NCBI GenBank assembly: GCA_045597205.1
Contig: JAZODT010000037.1
Coordinates: forward strand, 1-21,844
Source of the DNA: UMGS755 sp045597205
Lineage (GTDB): Bacteria; Bacillota; Clostridia; UBA1381; UBA9506
DNA: 21,844 nt
Direction of reading: 5' to 3'
This document shows positions 1 through 6,948 of the stretch, in pieces; the first letter of the stretch is position 1; each line of letters starts with the position of its first letter. The notes under the pieces were generated by a model. The model saw only the letters and a program-made list of their open reading frames with translations, searched no databases and was not told the origin of the DNA. The position numbers and the translations under genes are program-made.

Positions 1-89
1 TTGAAAATTTAAAATTGAAATGAATTGTGTAGTTCCGCAATGCAATTTAATTTTGAACAGATATGTTAATTGATTTGGAGGAAGTGTTT

Positions 90-1082
90 ATGAAACAAAA
101 TAATAGTGTAAATAATAAATTGAATTTTTTGAAAGGTACTGCATGTATGGGAGTTGTATTTATGCATATATCATTCCCCGGAATGTTTGGACAGATTATT
201 TTAAATGCGTCTGCATATGCGGTTCCGATCTTTTTTATGATTGCAGGCTATTATGTATATGGAAAGGACACATCGGTAGTAAGGCGAAGATTAATTAAAA
301 TTATAAAAATATTTTTGTGTGCATATATATTGTTTTTTGCTTATCATTGTACGATTGCGATTAAAAATAATGAAATAGGAGTGTGGCTGAATGCGAATTT
401 TAACTTAATGACGCCTATAAAATATATTTGTTTCTGTACAATAGATTTTGCAGTACCATTATGGTATTTAATAGCGATGATCGAGGTATACATTTGCTGG
501 TATTTTATTGTAAAGAACAAAAAAGAACAATTTGCAATAAAGTTTATTCCTTTTTTGTTTGCTTTGCAGATTTTACTAACTTCGTATCGAGATACTATGC
601 ATTTGGCGTGGTTTTGGAAAACCAACTTTATTACACGAGGGATGCCTTGGTTTTTATTGGGGTATTATATGAATACGAAAAAAGCTGAAAAAATTAGGAA
701 TATGGATTTTTATAAATTAATAATTTTGGCAGTAGTAGGTTGTGTAATTGCGGTAATTCCTACAGCTTTTGATTTGTTTGTTAAATTTAATGTTTTGGGT
801 TATATTCCCTTTGCACTTGCTTTGTTTACTTTATCTTTAAAAAATCCCGGCAAAAGTATATGTAAGCCTATAGAGTATATAGGAGAAAAATTGTCTCTAA
901 ATATATATATTTTTCACATATTAATTGCGGGTGTGATTGATGTTATTTGTAATAAAATATTTGGAATAAACTCTCAAAATGAAATATGGCTTTGGTGTCA
1001 ACCTGTTGTTGTTTTGGTTTGTACCATATTTGTTTCGTGGTTAGTTTATGCTATGAAAAATAGGGCGAAAATTAACATATAG
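90..1082 (+). CDS. Acyltransferase-3 family integral membrane protein (O-acetyltransferase-like)
   Basis: This is a polytopic membrane protein of about 330 residues, matching the acyltransferase-3 family that moves acetyl or other acyl groups onto envelope polysaccharides or other surface molecules. The N-terminus NNKLNFLKGTACMGVVFMH has the family's first-helix pattern, with a His at its end that is usually required for catalysis. About ten hydrophobic segments follow, and the last part (GEKLSLNIYIFHILI) is the typical C-terminal helix with an F/Y-H pair. I chose the ATG at 90 because a GGAGGA lies at 77-82, seven bases upstream. The in-frame ATG at 63 has no ribosome site. The gene is much more A+T-rich than the genes after 3.2 kb, which suggests acquired DNA. 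The acyl substrate cannot be read from sequence. The family call is secure and the role is inferred. Confidence 0.85.
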   Translation: MKQNNSVNNKLNFLKGTACMGVVFMHISFPGMFGQIILNASAYAVPIFFMIAGYYVYGKDTSVVRRRLIKIIKIFLCAYILFFAYHCTIAIKNNEIGVWLNANFNLMTPIKYICFCTIDFAVPLWYLIAMIEVYICWYFIVKNKKEQFAIKFIPFLFALQILLTSYRDTMHLAWFWKTNFITRGMPWFLLGYYMNTKKAEKIRNMDFYKLIILAVVGCVIAVIPTAFDLFVKFNVLGYIPFALALFTLSLKNPGKSICKPIEYIGEKLSLNIYIFHILIAGVIDVICNKIFGINSQNEIWLWCQPVVVLVCTIFVSWLVYAMKNRAKINI

Positions 1083-1180
1083 AACAATGTGATGCGGTTC
1101 TGCTGCGTTTACTCGAGTTAAGTCTATACAATTTAAAAGATTAGTTTGCCGATTTTGATATTTACATATACTATCGGATG

Positions 1181-1203
1181 CGAGAGAATCCAGTATTCTC
1201 GCG
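1181..1203. repeat. Short hairpin downstream of the acyltransferase gene
   Basis: CGAGAGAAT (1181-1189) pairs with ATTCTCGCG (1195-1203) with one mismatch around a five-base loop. It lies about 100 bases after the acyltransferase stop codon and has no T-run after it, so it is not a clear intrinsic terminator. Confidence 0.5.
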
Positions 1204-1232
1204 GGTTCTAAGGAAAAGTGTTAAAGGGGAAA

Positions 1233-1291
1233 TTGTAGGGGCGATTCACGAATCGCCCGAATAATAGGAAAAATAGTAGGTCCTATTATTC
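1233..1291. repeat. Compound palindromic intergenic repeat
   Basis: Two perfect hairpins sit side by side. GGGCGATT (1239-1246) pairs with AATCGCCC (1251-1258) around CACG. GAATAATAGGA (1259-1269) pairs with TCCTATTATTC (1281-1291). From memory, the first resembles the GTAGGGGCGATT-type palindromes scattered between genes of many gut Firmicutes. The gap 1083-1420 has no gene: it holds this repeat, the hairpin at 1181-1203 and the promoter-like module at 1293-1382. Confidence 0.65.
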
Positions 1292-1292
1292 A

Positions 1293-1382
1293 CTGTTCTC
1301 CTGACTTGACACGAAATACCGTATAAAAGATTGGAATCTAGATTATACAGTCTTTATAAACTTTGATATACAAGGGACAAAA
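1293..1382 (+). repeat. Promoter-carrying repeat module, copy A
   Basis: This is the most complete copy of a module also found at 2147-2201 (B), 2411-2490 (C) and about 3013-3100 (D). It has TGACTTGACA at 1302-1311, TTGGAATCTA at 1331-1340, and TTATACAGTCTTTATA at 1343-1358, which is identical to copy C. Its right end at 1362-1382 finishes AAGGGACAAAA, as in copy B. TTGGAA (1331-1336) and TATAAA (1355-1360), 18 bases apart, could be the promoter of the gene at 1421. The left end is a decayed form of the TTTTTGTCCCT end seen in B and C. Confidence 0.65.
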
Positions 1383-1420
1383 CTTTTTATGCCGAATATT
1401 GTCCGAAAGGGGAGAAATGT

Positions 1421-2146
1421 ATGGAGAAAATAAAAAGTAATATCAATTTACTTATTGCGGCTTCCACTATATTTTTTAGTGTACTAAATTTTATCATTAA
1501 TGAAGTAGACTACATGTATCGGCCTAAAAGTTATATTATGTTTTTTGTAATATATTTAGTGTTGTGCAGTATTTTTACATACTTTTCAATTAAATATAAG
1601 AATTATGCGTTTAAGTTATCAGGAAGATTAGCATCTTTTATGCCACTGATTTCTTTGGTATATTTGATTACTTTGCTTTTTTGCTTTGATTTTAAGATAG
1701 ATAACAGAATGAATAATATTTTTTATTATGAATTGTTATTTGCAATCTCACTATCAAGTTCACTAGTTATATTCTTTGCCTATAATAAAATTAAGTGGTT
1801 GAAAATTTGCGTGGCAGTTATAGTAGGAATATTTGCTATGTATTTTCTCCAAATTTTATTTTTATCGATGGTACTTTCAAATTTTGGAGAAAACACAGTT
1901 GTGCACACTGCAAAATCTCCTGACAACACTTATATTGCGTGGGTTGTTTCTTCTGATCAAGGGGCACTTGGTGGTTCCACAGAGGTATATGTGCGTAATA
2001 CTAAAAAAGATATTCCATTTGTAAGTGGAATGCTAAAAACAGAATCAAAAAACTTATGGTCAGGCAGATGGGGAACAGAAGTGACTTTGTGTTGGGAAGA
2101 TGATGACACTCTTATGATAGATGGCAAAAGTTATGATGTAGAATAA
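1421..2146 (+). CDS. Five-helix membrane protein with DUF5412-like C-terminal domain
   Basis: This 241-residue protein has five hydrophobic segments at about residues 9-28, 35-57, 70-88, 100-120 and 125-150. A soluble, probably extracytoplasmic, tail follows from about 155 to 241. The tail pattern (KSPDNTYIAWV, then GGSTEVYVRN, LWSGRWGTEVTLCWEDDDTL and IDGKSYDV) resembles the DUF5412 type of small surface domain, which has no known function. The ATG at 1421 has AGGGGAGA ending about six bases upstream. Promoter-like repeat module A lies directly upstream, and the stop codon is followed at once by module B. The coding sequence is A+T-rich like its neighbours. The membrane topology is seen; the domain name comes from pattern memory. 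Confidence 0.75.
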   Translation: MEKIKSNINLLIAASTIFFSVLNFIINEVDYMYRPKSYIMFFVIYLVLCSIFTYFSIKYKNYAFKLSGRLASFMPLISLVYLITLLFCFDFKIDNRMNNIFYYELLFAISLSSSLVIFFAYNKIKWLKICVAVIVGIFAMYFLQILFLSMVLSNFGENTVVHTAKSPDNTYIAWVVSSDQGALGGSTEVYVRNTKKDIPFVSGMLKTESKNLWSGRWGTEVTLCWEDDDTLMIDGKSYDVE

Positions 2147-2201
2147 TTTTTTTGTCCCTAACTTGACAAAATCATAAAGTTTGAGATGTAAGGGACAAAA
2201 A
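2147..2201. repeat. Repeat module, copy B (internally deleted, with inverted ends)
   Basis: TTTTTGTCCCT (2149-2159) and AGGGACAAAAA (2191-2201) are an exact 11-base inverted pair. Bases 2145-2176 match copy C (2411-2442) at 31 of 32 positions. The right end 2180-2200 matches copy A (1362-1382) at 18 of 21. The core with the TTATACAGTC block is missing. The paired ends directly after the upstream stop codon could also act as a weak terminator, although the loop is long. Confidence 0.7.
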
Positions 2202-2325
2202 GCCTTCCCCTTGAGGGGAAGGGGGACCGCTTGCGGTGGATGAGGTGGAAACAGATAACGATTGCTACGCAATCTACACCTCATCAGTCACTTCGTGACA
2301 GCTTCCCCTCAAGGGGAAGCCTTTC
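2198..2325. mobile_element. MITE-like palindromic element (about 125 bp, no coding capacity)
   Basis: Terminal inverted repeats AAGCCTTCCCCTTGAGGGG (from 2200) and its near-complement ending at 2324 bound the element. Each end is itself a CCCCTTGAGGGG hairpin. Inside are four nested stems: ACCGC/GCGGT (2226-2237), GATGAGGTG/CACCTCATC (2239-2247 with 2277-2285), GATTGC/GCAATC (2260-2274) and GTCAC/GTGAC (2287-2299). The whole can fold into a cruciform. Elements with these ends are widespread between genes in gut Firmicutes, to my knowledge. No transposase is present, so it would have to be moved in trans. Confidence 0.75.
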
Positions 2326-2352
2326 GGAATAACATTTTAATTGGTTAAGCTT

Positions 2353-2404
2353 ATCGGCACTTTTAAAAATGCCGATAAAAAGTGCCGATTAAAATGCCGG
2401 TAAA
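2353..2404. repeat. 12-bp inverted repeat with TGCCGATAAAA iterations
   Basis: ATCGGCACTTTT (2353-2364) is exactly complementary to AAAAGTGCCGAT (2378-2389) across a 13-base loop. The loop contains another copy of the word, so AAAATGCCGAT/AAAAGTGCCGAT/AAAATGCCGG runs as three direct iterations to about 2404. It lies between the MITE-like element and module C. The 386-base gap 2147-2532 is entirely made of these repeats and contains no gene. Confidence 0.6.
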
Positions 2405-2410
2405 CTATTA

Positions 2411-2490
2411 AATTTTTTTGTCCCTGACTTGACAAAATCATACGACTGAAAAACATTGGCATCTAGTTTATACAGTCTTTATATAAAGGA
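2411..2490 (+). repeat. Promoter-carrying repeat module, copy C
   Basis: It has an intact left end TTTTTTTGTCCCT (2413-2425), TGACTTGACA (2425-2434), TTGGCATCTAG (2456-2466) and TTATACAGTCTTTATA (2468-2483). TTGGCA (2456-2461) and TATATA (2480-2485) are 18 bases apart and could be the promoter for the gene at 2533. The AGGGACAAAA right end is absent. It differs from copy A mainly before and after the shared core. Confidence 0.65.
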
Positions 2491-2532
2491 TGTCGAAATT
2501 CAAATAAGGATTAAACAAAGGAGGTTGTTTGC

Positions 2533-2991
2533 GTGAAAAAGTTAATAGTATTAGTTTTATCACTGGTCTTTGTCATGTGTTTAGTTGCTTATATTAATAC
2601 CCTGCCAAAGAAACAATCCCTTTCCAATGGTGATTCGTATTCAGATGTTGAAGGTGTTTTTGTGGAGATTGAGGGTATAAATATTTATCCTGATATAACA
2701 AGTTTGGTTGTTTTGTGGAATAATATGACAGAATACAGAGTTACATATGGAAATAGCTATTCGATTGAACGGTTAGAAAACGGTGAATGGGTTGATTGTT
2801 CTCTCAAAGATAATATTTTCACACTGATAGGTTACGATCTAAAAGCAAACGAAACGGCTAATAAAGAATACCGTCTCACAGATATGTATGATGTTAGTAA
2901 GTCGGGAACATATCGCTTCCTTTCTACCTGTTATTTAGATATGGGTAACAATAAAGAGTGTAATGTGTGGGCAGAGTTTATAGTTGAATAA
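2533..2991 (+). CDS. Membrane-anchored or secreted protein with bacterial Ig-like domain
   Basis: This 152-residue protein has an N-terminal hydrophobic segment (residues 3-22, KKLIVLVLSLVFVMCLVAY) acting as a signal peptide or anchor. The Cys at 16 follows FVM, which is a poor lipobox, so lipoprotein processing is uncertain. The rest is a compact beta-rich domain. Its pattern (YGNSYSIERLENGEWVDC, then IGYDLKANETANKEYRLTDMY and SGTYRFLSTCY) is that of a bacterial Ig-like domain (Big_14-like) found in small secreted Firmicutes proteins. The start is GTG at 2533, supported by AAAGGAGG at 2517-2524. Promoter-like module C is directly upstream and module D follows. The function is unknown. Confidence 0.75.
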   Translation: MKKLIVLVLSLVFVMCLVAYINTLPKKQSLSNGDSYSDVEGVFVEIEGINIYPDITSLVVLWNNMTEYRVTYGNSYSIERLENGEWVDCSLKDNIFTLIGYDLKANETANKEYRLTDMYDVSKSGTYRFLSTCYLDMGNNKECNVWAEFIVE

Positions 2992-3012
2992 GTAAAATTT
3001 AATTTTTCTGAT

Positions 3013-3100
3013 ATTTTTTTGATATGACTTGACACAAACTTGACACCAAAAAGGTTTGCATCTAAATCATATATCCCTTATATAATTGGAGGTTGTCGAA
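3013..3100 (+). repeat. Promoter-carrying repeat module, copy D (orphan)
   Basis: TGACTTGACA (about 3025-3034), then TTTGCATCTA (3055-3064) and TATATAAT (3079-3086) keep the order and spacing of copy C: 21 bases between the first two blocks, 18 bases between the -35-like and -10-like hexamers. GGAGGTTGTCGAA follows, similar to copy C and to the ribosome site of the 2533 gene. No gene follows: a terminator starts about 15 bases later. Confidence 0.55.
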
Positions 3101-3116
3101 TTTTGTTAAGATGAAA

Positions 3117-3141
3117 AAACGCCCGCGTGATGCGGGCGTTT
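3117..3141. terminator. Bidirectional intrinsic terminator
   Basis: AAACGCCCGC (3117-3126) and GCGGGCGTTT (3132-3141) form a perfect 10-bp stem around GTGAT. On the minus strand the stem runs into TTTTTT, so it ends the flavoprotein-hflX-yigZ operon. On the plus strand it is followed by TTTATTTATT and may stop transcription from the accessory segment. Confidence 0.85.
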
Positions 3142-3176
3142 ATTTATTGTTCTGCAGTTGATGGACGACTATATTT

Positions 3177-3809
3177 TTAAATCTCTATTGGTCGATATTC
3201 TGAATGTAGAATGCTACAGGTAGCACGACCGTTTGTGTTTTCTGTGATTTTTTTATCTAATTCTTCTAACTGTTCTGTTTTAGTGCAGACAACGACAGAA
3301 ACCTCTTGTCCAAAATCGCTTTCTTCCTGAGATAGCCCTTCTTGTTCAAGGAGATATTGCAGACGACCGTATAGCTCATATGGAATTTGTATTTTTATAA
3401 GTGTACAATCTGTCATAACAGAAACGATGCCAGCATCTACGGCTAATTTTGCAGTTTTGGAGTAAGAACGAACCAACCCGCCGGCACCCAGCAGTGTACC
3501 GCCGAAATAACGTGTGACAACCACGGCAACATTGGTGAGGTCCTCTTGTTTTAGTACTTCCATGACAGGTAGGCCTGCAGTTCCTCCTGGCTCACCATCA
3601 TCAGAAAAGCGGGCAATGTTATTATCTTTTAAAATATAAGCGTAAACATTATGAGTGGCGTCAGAAAATTCTTTGCGAATAGCATTGATAAAGGCTAATG
3701 CCTCTTCTTCTGTTTGGACCGGTTTAGCCGTGCCAATAAATCGAGATTTTTTTTCAATATATTCATCTCTGCCTAGTTTTTTTAAGGTTCTGTAATTTTT
3801 TTTTGTCAT
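3177..3809 (-). CDS. yigZ: YigZ/IMPACT family protein (UPF0029)
   Basis: This 210-residue protein has the normal family length. The N-terminal IMPACT domain (about residues 17-125) carries the signature run KKSRFIGTAKPV, then ATHNVYAYI, FSDDGEPGGTAGLPV and VVVTRYFGGTLLGAGGL. A smaller DUF1949-type C-terminal domain follows (about 135-205). The family is linked to translation and stress control in eukaryotes and binds nucleic acid, but the bacterial role is not firmly known. It is the last gene of a three-gene operon, 24 bases after hflX, which also acts at the ribosome. GGAG lies 11 bases before the ATG. The strong terminator at 3117-3141 follows. The family assignment is secure. Confidence 0.93.
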   Translation of the reverse strand: MTKKNYRTLKKLGRDEYIEKKSRFIGTAKPVQTEEEALAFINAIRKEFSDATHNVYAYILKDNNIARFSDDGEPGGTAGLPVMEVLKQEDLTNVAVVVTRYFGGTLLGAGGLVRSYSKTAKLAVDAGIVSVMTDCTLIKIQIPYELYGRLQYLLEQEGLSQEESDFGQEVSVVVCTKTEQLEELDKKITENTNGRATCSILHSEYRPIEI

Positions 3810-3833
3810 GGGCTTTGTCTCTCCATGTGATTT

Positions 3834-5108
3834 TTATGGTTGTATAAATTCTTTAAAACGATTGTAGTCTGCAGAATTCAGCAAAACTTCTATTATAGTA
3901 CCATCGGCTTCGTAATCTTCTTTTAAAATGGGATGATGATCGTGAAGTTCTGACAACACAGCACCTTTGGCAAAGGGAATTTTTAAGGTAAATTTTTGTT
4001 TTTTTCCTGGTGCTACATCTGCTATTGCTTCGATTAATTCATTAAGTCCAGCACCGGTTTTGGCACTGATTTTAACGGTTTTATCCACGCCAGGCATGGA
4101 TGCAGGCAAATCCCCTTCAGTGCAGAGGTCGGCTTTGTTAAAGGTCAAGACCTGTGGTTTATCGCCAGCGCTTAATTCTGCTAAAATGCCGGTGACAACC
4201 TGTACGTGTTCCCCATACTCCGGACTGGAGCCATCCACTACATGAAGAATTACATCTGCCAAGGAAATCTCTTCTAAAGTGGATTTAAAGGCCTCAATTA
4301 AATGGTGGGGGAGTTTGCGGATGAAACCAACGGTATCGATGAGCAAAATATTGCGGCCATCCTCTAATGAAAAGCCGCGAACGGTAGGATCCAGTGTGGC
4401 AAATAGTTTATCTTCAGCATATACATCAGCACCGGTTAAAGCATTTAATAAAGTTGATTTGCCGGCGTTGGTATAGCCTGCTAAGGCCACGGTGACAGAT
4501 TTACCGTGAGCACGCCCTGTGCGGAGCAGTTCCCGATGTTTTCTTACTTCGTTGAGTTCTTCTTGTAAATGATGGATGCGGCGGCGAATGTGACGACGGT
4601 CGGTTTCTAAACGGGTTTCACCGGGACCGCGGGTACCGATGCCAGCGCCTAAGCGGGATAATTGGGTACCGATGCCCATGAGTCTGGGAAGCATATAGCG
4701 GAGCTGTGCCAGCTCCACCTGAATTTTACCCTCGCTGCTTTGGGCACGGGCGGCAAAAATATCTAAAATCAGCATACTGCGGTCAATGACACGCAGACCT
4801 AATTCTTTTTCTAAATTCTTAAGCTGAATGGGGGATAATTCGCTGTCGAAAATGGCCAGCGTTGCGTTTAATGTTTCGCAGGCAAGGCGAAGTTCTTCTA
4901 ACTTACCTTCGCCTAAATAGGTGGCGTTTTCGGGGCTGGGACGGTTTTGTACTAGAGTTCCCACAACCTCAGCACCTGCAGTATTAGCCAAGCGGCCTAA
5001 TTCTGCCATGGATTCTTCAGTTGTATCTTTTAAAGGGTCGCCGCTTCCGGTGTGAACACCGGCCAATATAGCACGATACGTTTCTTGTTTTGTTTCCAGT
5101 AATGCCAT
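3834..5108 (-). CDS. hflX: Ribosome-associated GTPase HflX
   Basis: This 424-residue protein has the full HflX layout. The N-terminal HflX domain (about 20-190) includes GTLVQNRPSPENATYLGEGK and the glycine-rich GAGIGTRGPGETRLETDRR run before the coiled-coil. The GTPase domain has P-loop GYTNAGKST near residue 210, DTVGFI near 255 and NKAD near 324. A C-terminal extension of about 50 residues follows. HflX binds the 50S subunit and splits or rescues stalled ribosomes, notably in heat stress. It follows the flavoprotein gene by 21 bases and precedes yigZ, so the three are cotranscribed from the promoter at 6447-6419. No key motif is missing. Confidence 0.96.
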   Translation of the reverse strand: MALLETKQETYRAILAGVHTGSGDPLKDTTEESMAELGRLANTAGAEVVGTLVQNRPSPENATYLGEGKLEELRLACETLNATLAIFDSELSPIQLKNLEKELGLRVIDRSMLILDIFAARAQSSEGKIQVELAQLRYMLPRLMGIGTQLSRLGAGIGTRGPGETRLETDRRHIRRRIHHLQEELNEVRKHRELLRTGRAHGKSVTVALAGYTNAGKSTLLNALTGADVYAEDKLFATLDPTVRGFSLEDGRNILLIDTVGFIRKLPHHLIEAFKSTLEEISLADVILHVVDGSSPEYGEHVQVVTGILAELSAGDKPQVLTFNKADLCTEGDLPASMPGVDKTVKISAKTGAGLNELIEAIADVAPGKKQKFTLKIPFAKGAVLSELHDHHPILKEDYEADGTIIEVLLNSADYNRFKEFIQP

Positions 5109-5129
5109 AGAATGTTCCTTTCTATTATA

Positions 5130-6389
5130 TTATTCCCAATGGAGAGAAGCTTCTGCGGCACTTTGGCCGGCTAAATATCCGGTGGAAAAGGCGATTTGCA
5201 GATTATAACCGCCGGTATAAGCATCTACATCAATTACTTCGCCGGCAAAGTATAATCCTTTAACCAAGCGGGATTCCATGGTTTTAGCCAGGAGTTCTTT
5301 CGTGCTGACGCCGCCGGCTGTGATGATAGCCTCAGCTATAGGTCGCGGTCTTTTAATTGTTAAAGTCAATTTTTTTAGTAGTTGTACCAAACTAAGTCGC
5401 TCTTCCCGGGTGATAACATTGACTTTTTTACGAGGCTCAATGGCGGAAAGTTTTACGATAATGGGAATTAGTTTTTTAGGTAATAATTTATCTAAACTGT
5501 TAATATAGTCTTTATTAGGTTCGGCAGAAAAATCACGTAATATACGGGCATCCAACTGAGCTTCGGTTAGAGCCGGCTTTAAATCAATGTAGATGCGGTA
5601 GGTGTTTTTTTCAAAATCACGCATGTGGGCACTAGCAGAAAGGACTAAGGGGCCGGAAAGACCAAAGTGGGTGAACAGCAGCTCGCCCTCAGCTTGATAA
5701 ATTGCTTTGTTGTTTTTATCCAGAGCCGTTAGCCCAACGTTTTTTAAAGAAAGCCCCATAGTCTCTCTTGGCCAAAGTTCTTTTGTTTCTAATGGTACTA
5801 AAGAGGGTTTTGGAGGCACCAGGTTATGACCTGCCATTTTGGCGAAACGGTAACCATCACCATTGGAGCCGGTTTGGGGATAACTTTTGCCGCCGGTGGC
5901 AACAATAACCGATTTTGCGGTTAGTTTTGTACCATTTTCTAACGTAACGCCACAAATCGTTTTTTCTTTAATTACTATATCCGTAACTTTTGTCTGCAGA
6001 GATACGGCATTTGTATAGCCAGCATACTCTGCAAATACACGAATGATGTCAGAGGATTTATCACTTTTGGGAAACACCCGCCCGCCCCGTTCGACCTTGA
6101 TTTCGACACCGTTTTGCTTTAGGAACGCACACAGGTCTTCATTATTAAAGGAAGAAAAGGCGCTGTATAAAAACCGACCGTTACCGGGAATTTGCTCCAT
6201 AAAATCACGAATGGGGGCGTTGTTTGTTACATTACAACGACCTTTGCCGGTGATAAACAGTTTTTTGCCCAGTTTTTCGTTTTTTTCTAAAAGGGCGGTT
6301 TTTGCACCGTATGAGGCTGCTGTTCCGGCAGCAATCATGCCGGCCGGTCCACCGCCGATGACGATGACATCAAAGTCCATAACAATCAC
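5130..6389 (-). CDS. HI0933/YhiN-type FAD-dependent oxidoreductase
   Basis: This 419-residue flavoprotein is of the HI0933 family (often annotated NAD(P)/FAD-dependent oxidoreductase or BaiN-like). The dinucleotide-binding motif VIGGGPAGMIAAG begins near residue 10. The family signature GKGRCNVTN is near 50, GGKSYPQTGSNGDGY near 165, and the C-terminal FAD-contact stretch EVIDVDAYTGGYNLQ is near 390. The start is GTG at 6389, with GGAG seven bases upstream. The in-frame ATG three codons later is too far from that site. Its substrate is not known; BaiN-type naming for this family is weakly supported and I do not infer bile-acid metabolism. It is the first gene of the operon with hflX and yigZ. 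Confidence 0.9.
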   Translation of the reverse strand: MIVMDFDVIVIGGGPAGMIAAGTAASYGAKTALLEKNEKLGKKLFITGKGRCNVTNNAPIRDFMEQIPGNGRFLYSAFSSFNNEDLCAFLKQNGVEIKVERGGRVFPKSDKSSDIIRVFAEYAGYTNAVSLQTKVTDIVIKEKTICGVTLENGTKLTAKSVIVATGGKSYPQTGSNGDGYRFAKMAGHNLVPPKPSLVPLETKELWPRETMGLSLKNVGLTALDKNNKAIYQAEGELLFTHFGLSGPLVLSASAHMRDFEKNTYRIYIDLKPALTEAQLDARILRDFSAEPNKDYINSLDKLLPKKLIPIIVKLSAIEPRKKVNVITREERLSLVQLLKKLTLTIKRPRPIAEAIITAGGVSTKELLAKTMESRLVKGLYFAGEVIDVDAYTGGYNLQIAFSTGYLAGQSAAEASLHWE

Positions 6390-6418
6390 TCTTTTTCTCC
6401 ATTTTTTCTTTCTTTTTT

Positions 6419-6447
6419 AGTATAGCAGAACGGAGAAAATTTATCAA
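6419..6447 (-). promoter_or_regulatory. Sigma-A-type promoter of the flavoprotein-hflX-yigZ operon
   Basis: On the minus strand, TTGATA (6447-6442) and TATACT (6424-6419) are separated by exactly 17 bases. The expected start, near 6412, leaves a leader of about 20 bases with the GGAG site. Confidence 0.75.
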
Positions 6448-6534
6448 CTTTTAGCAATTGAAAGAAAATAGAAAAAAATAAAAGAAAAATAGAGATTGAG
6501 AGTGTTATTTTAAAAATATAAAGCAGCATAATAT

Positions 6535-6566
6535 TTGCCAAAAAGTGAAATATTGAGTAATATAAT
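6535..6566 (+). promoter_or_regulatory. Probable groESL promoter
   Basis: TATAAT at 6561-6566 is a perfect -10. TTGCCA at 6535-6540 is the best -35, 20 bases away (17 if TAATAT at 6558-6563 is used). The CIRCE operator begins nine bases after the -10, covering the expected transcription start. Confidence 0.65.
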
Positions 6567-6574
6567 ACATGTGT

Positions 6575-6601
6575 TTAGCACTCGGCCCTAAAGAGTGCTA
6601 A
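6575..6601 (+). promoter_or_regulatory. CIRCE operator (HrcA binding site)
   Basis: TTAGCACTC (6575-6583), nine bases, then GAGTGCTAA (6593-6601) is an exact match to the CIRCE consensus. HrcA repressor binding here would shut down groESL until heat or unfolded proteins deplete active HrcA. hrcA itself is not in the window. Confidence 0.97.
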
Positions 6602-6644
6602 CAATTTGTTTATAATTAACTTAACATAATAAGGAGGACTCATC

Positions 6645-6929
6645 ATGAACATTAAACCCTTAGGCGACAGAGTCGTTATTAAGATGGTTGAAGCAGAAGA
6701 AACTACAAAAAGCGGTATTATTTTAACCGCCAGCGCAAAAGAAAAGCCCCAGATGGCAGAAATTGTTGCTGTTGGCCCCGGTGGTATGGTAGAAGGCAAA
6801 GAAGTTAAAATGGAACTGAAAGTTGGCGATAAAGTTATCACTAGCAAATATGCAGGTACTGAAATTAAATTTGAAGATGTGGAGTACACCATTTTAAAAC
6901 AGAGTGATGTACTGGCTATTGTGGAATAA
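6645..6929 (+). CDS. groES: Co-chaperonin GroES
   Basis: This 94-residue protein has the usual GroES length. It starts MNIKPLGDRVVIK, has the mobile-loop region EETTKSGIILTASAKEKP at about 18-35, the VGPGGMVEGK turn, and the C-terminal KYAGTEIKFEDVEYTILKQ pattern. It caps the GroEL barrel during ATP-driven folding in the cytoplasm. AAGGAGG lies eight bases before the ATG, with the CIRCE upstream. groEL follows after 19 bases, so this is a standard heat-shock bicistron. Confidence 0.98.
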   Translation: MNIKPLGDRVVIKMVEAEETTKSGIILTASAKEKPQMAEIVAVGPGGMVEGKEVKMELKVGDKVITSKYAGTEIKFEDVEYTILKQSDVLAIVE

Positions 6930-6948
6930 TTAAAGGAGGATTTTTTAA

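Noticed and set aside
63..89. Upstream ATG as start of the acyltransferase
   Set aside because: It has no ribosome site, whereas the ATG at 90 has GGAGGA seven bases upstream and begins with the family-like N-terminus.
2060..2284. 74-residue minus-strand frame after the DUF5412-like gene
   Set aside because: It reads through module B and the MITE-like element, so it has no independent coding evidence.
1293..3100. Integron or CRISPR interpretation of the repeated modules
   Set aside because: The copies are unequal, separated by whole genes, lack attC-like sites and short regular spacers, and no integrase or cas gene is present.
5130..6389. Bile-acid dehydroxylation role (BaiN) for the flavoprotein
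   Set aside because: The HI0933 family is very widespread, and the neighbours are hflX and yigZ with no other bile-acid genes, so the name would over-claim.
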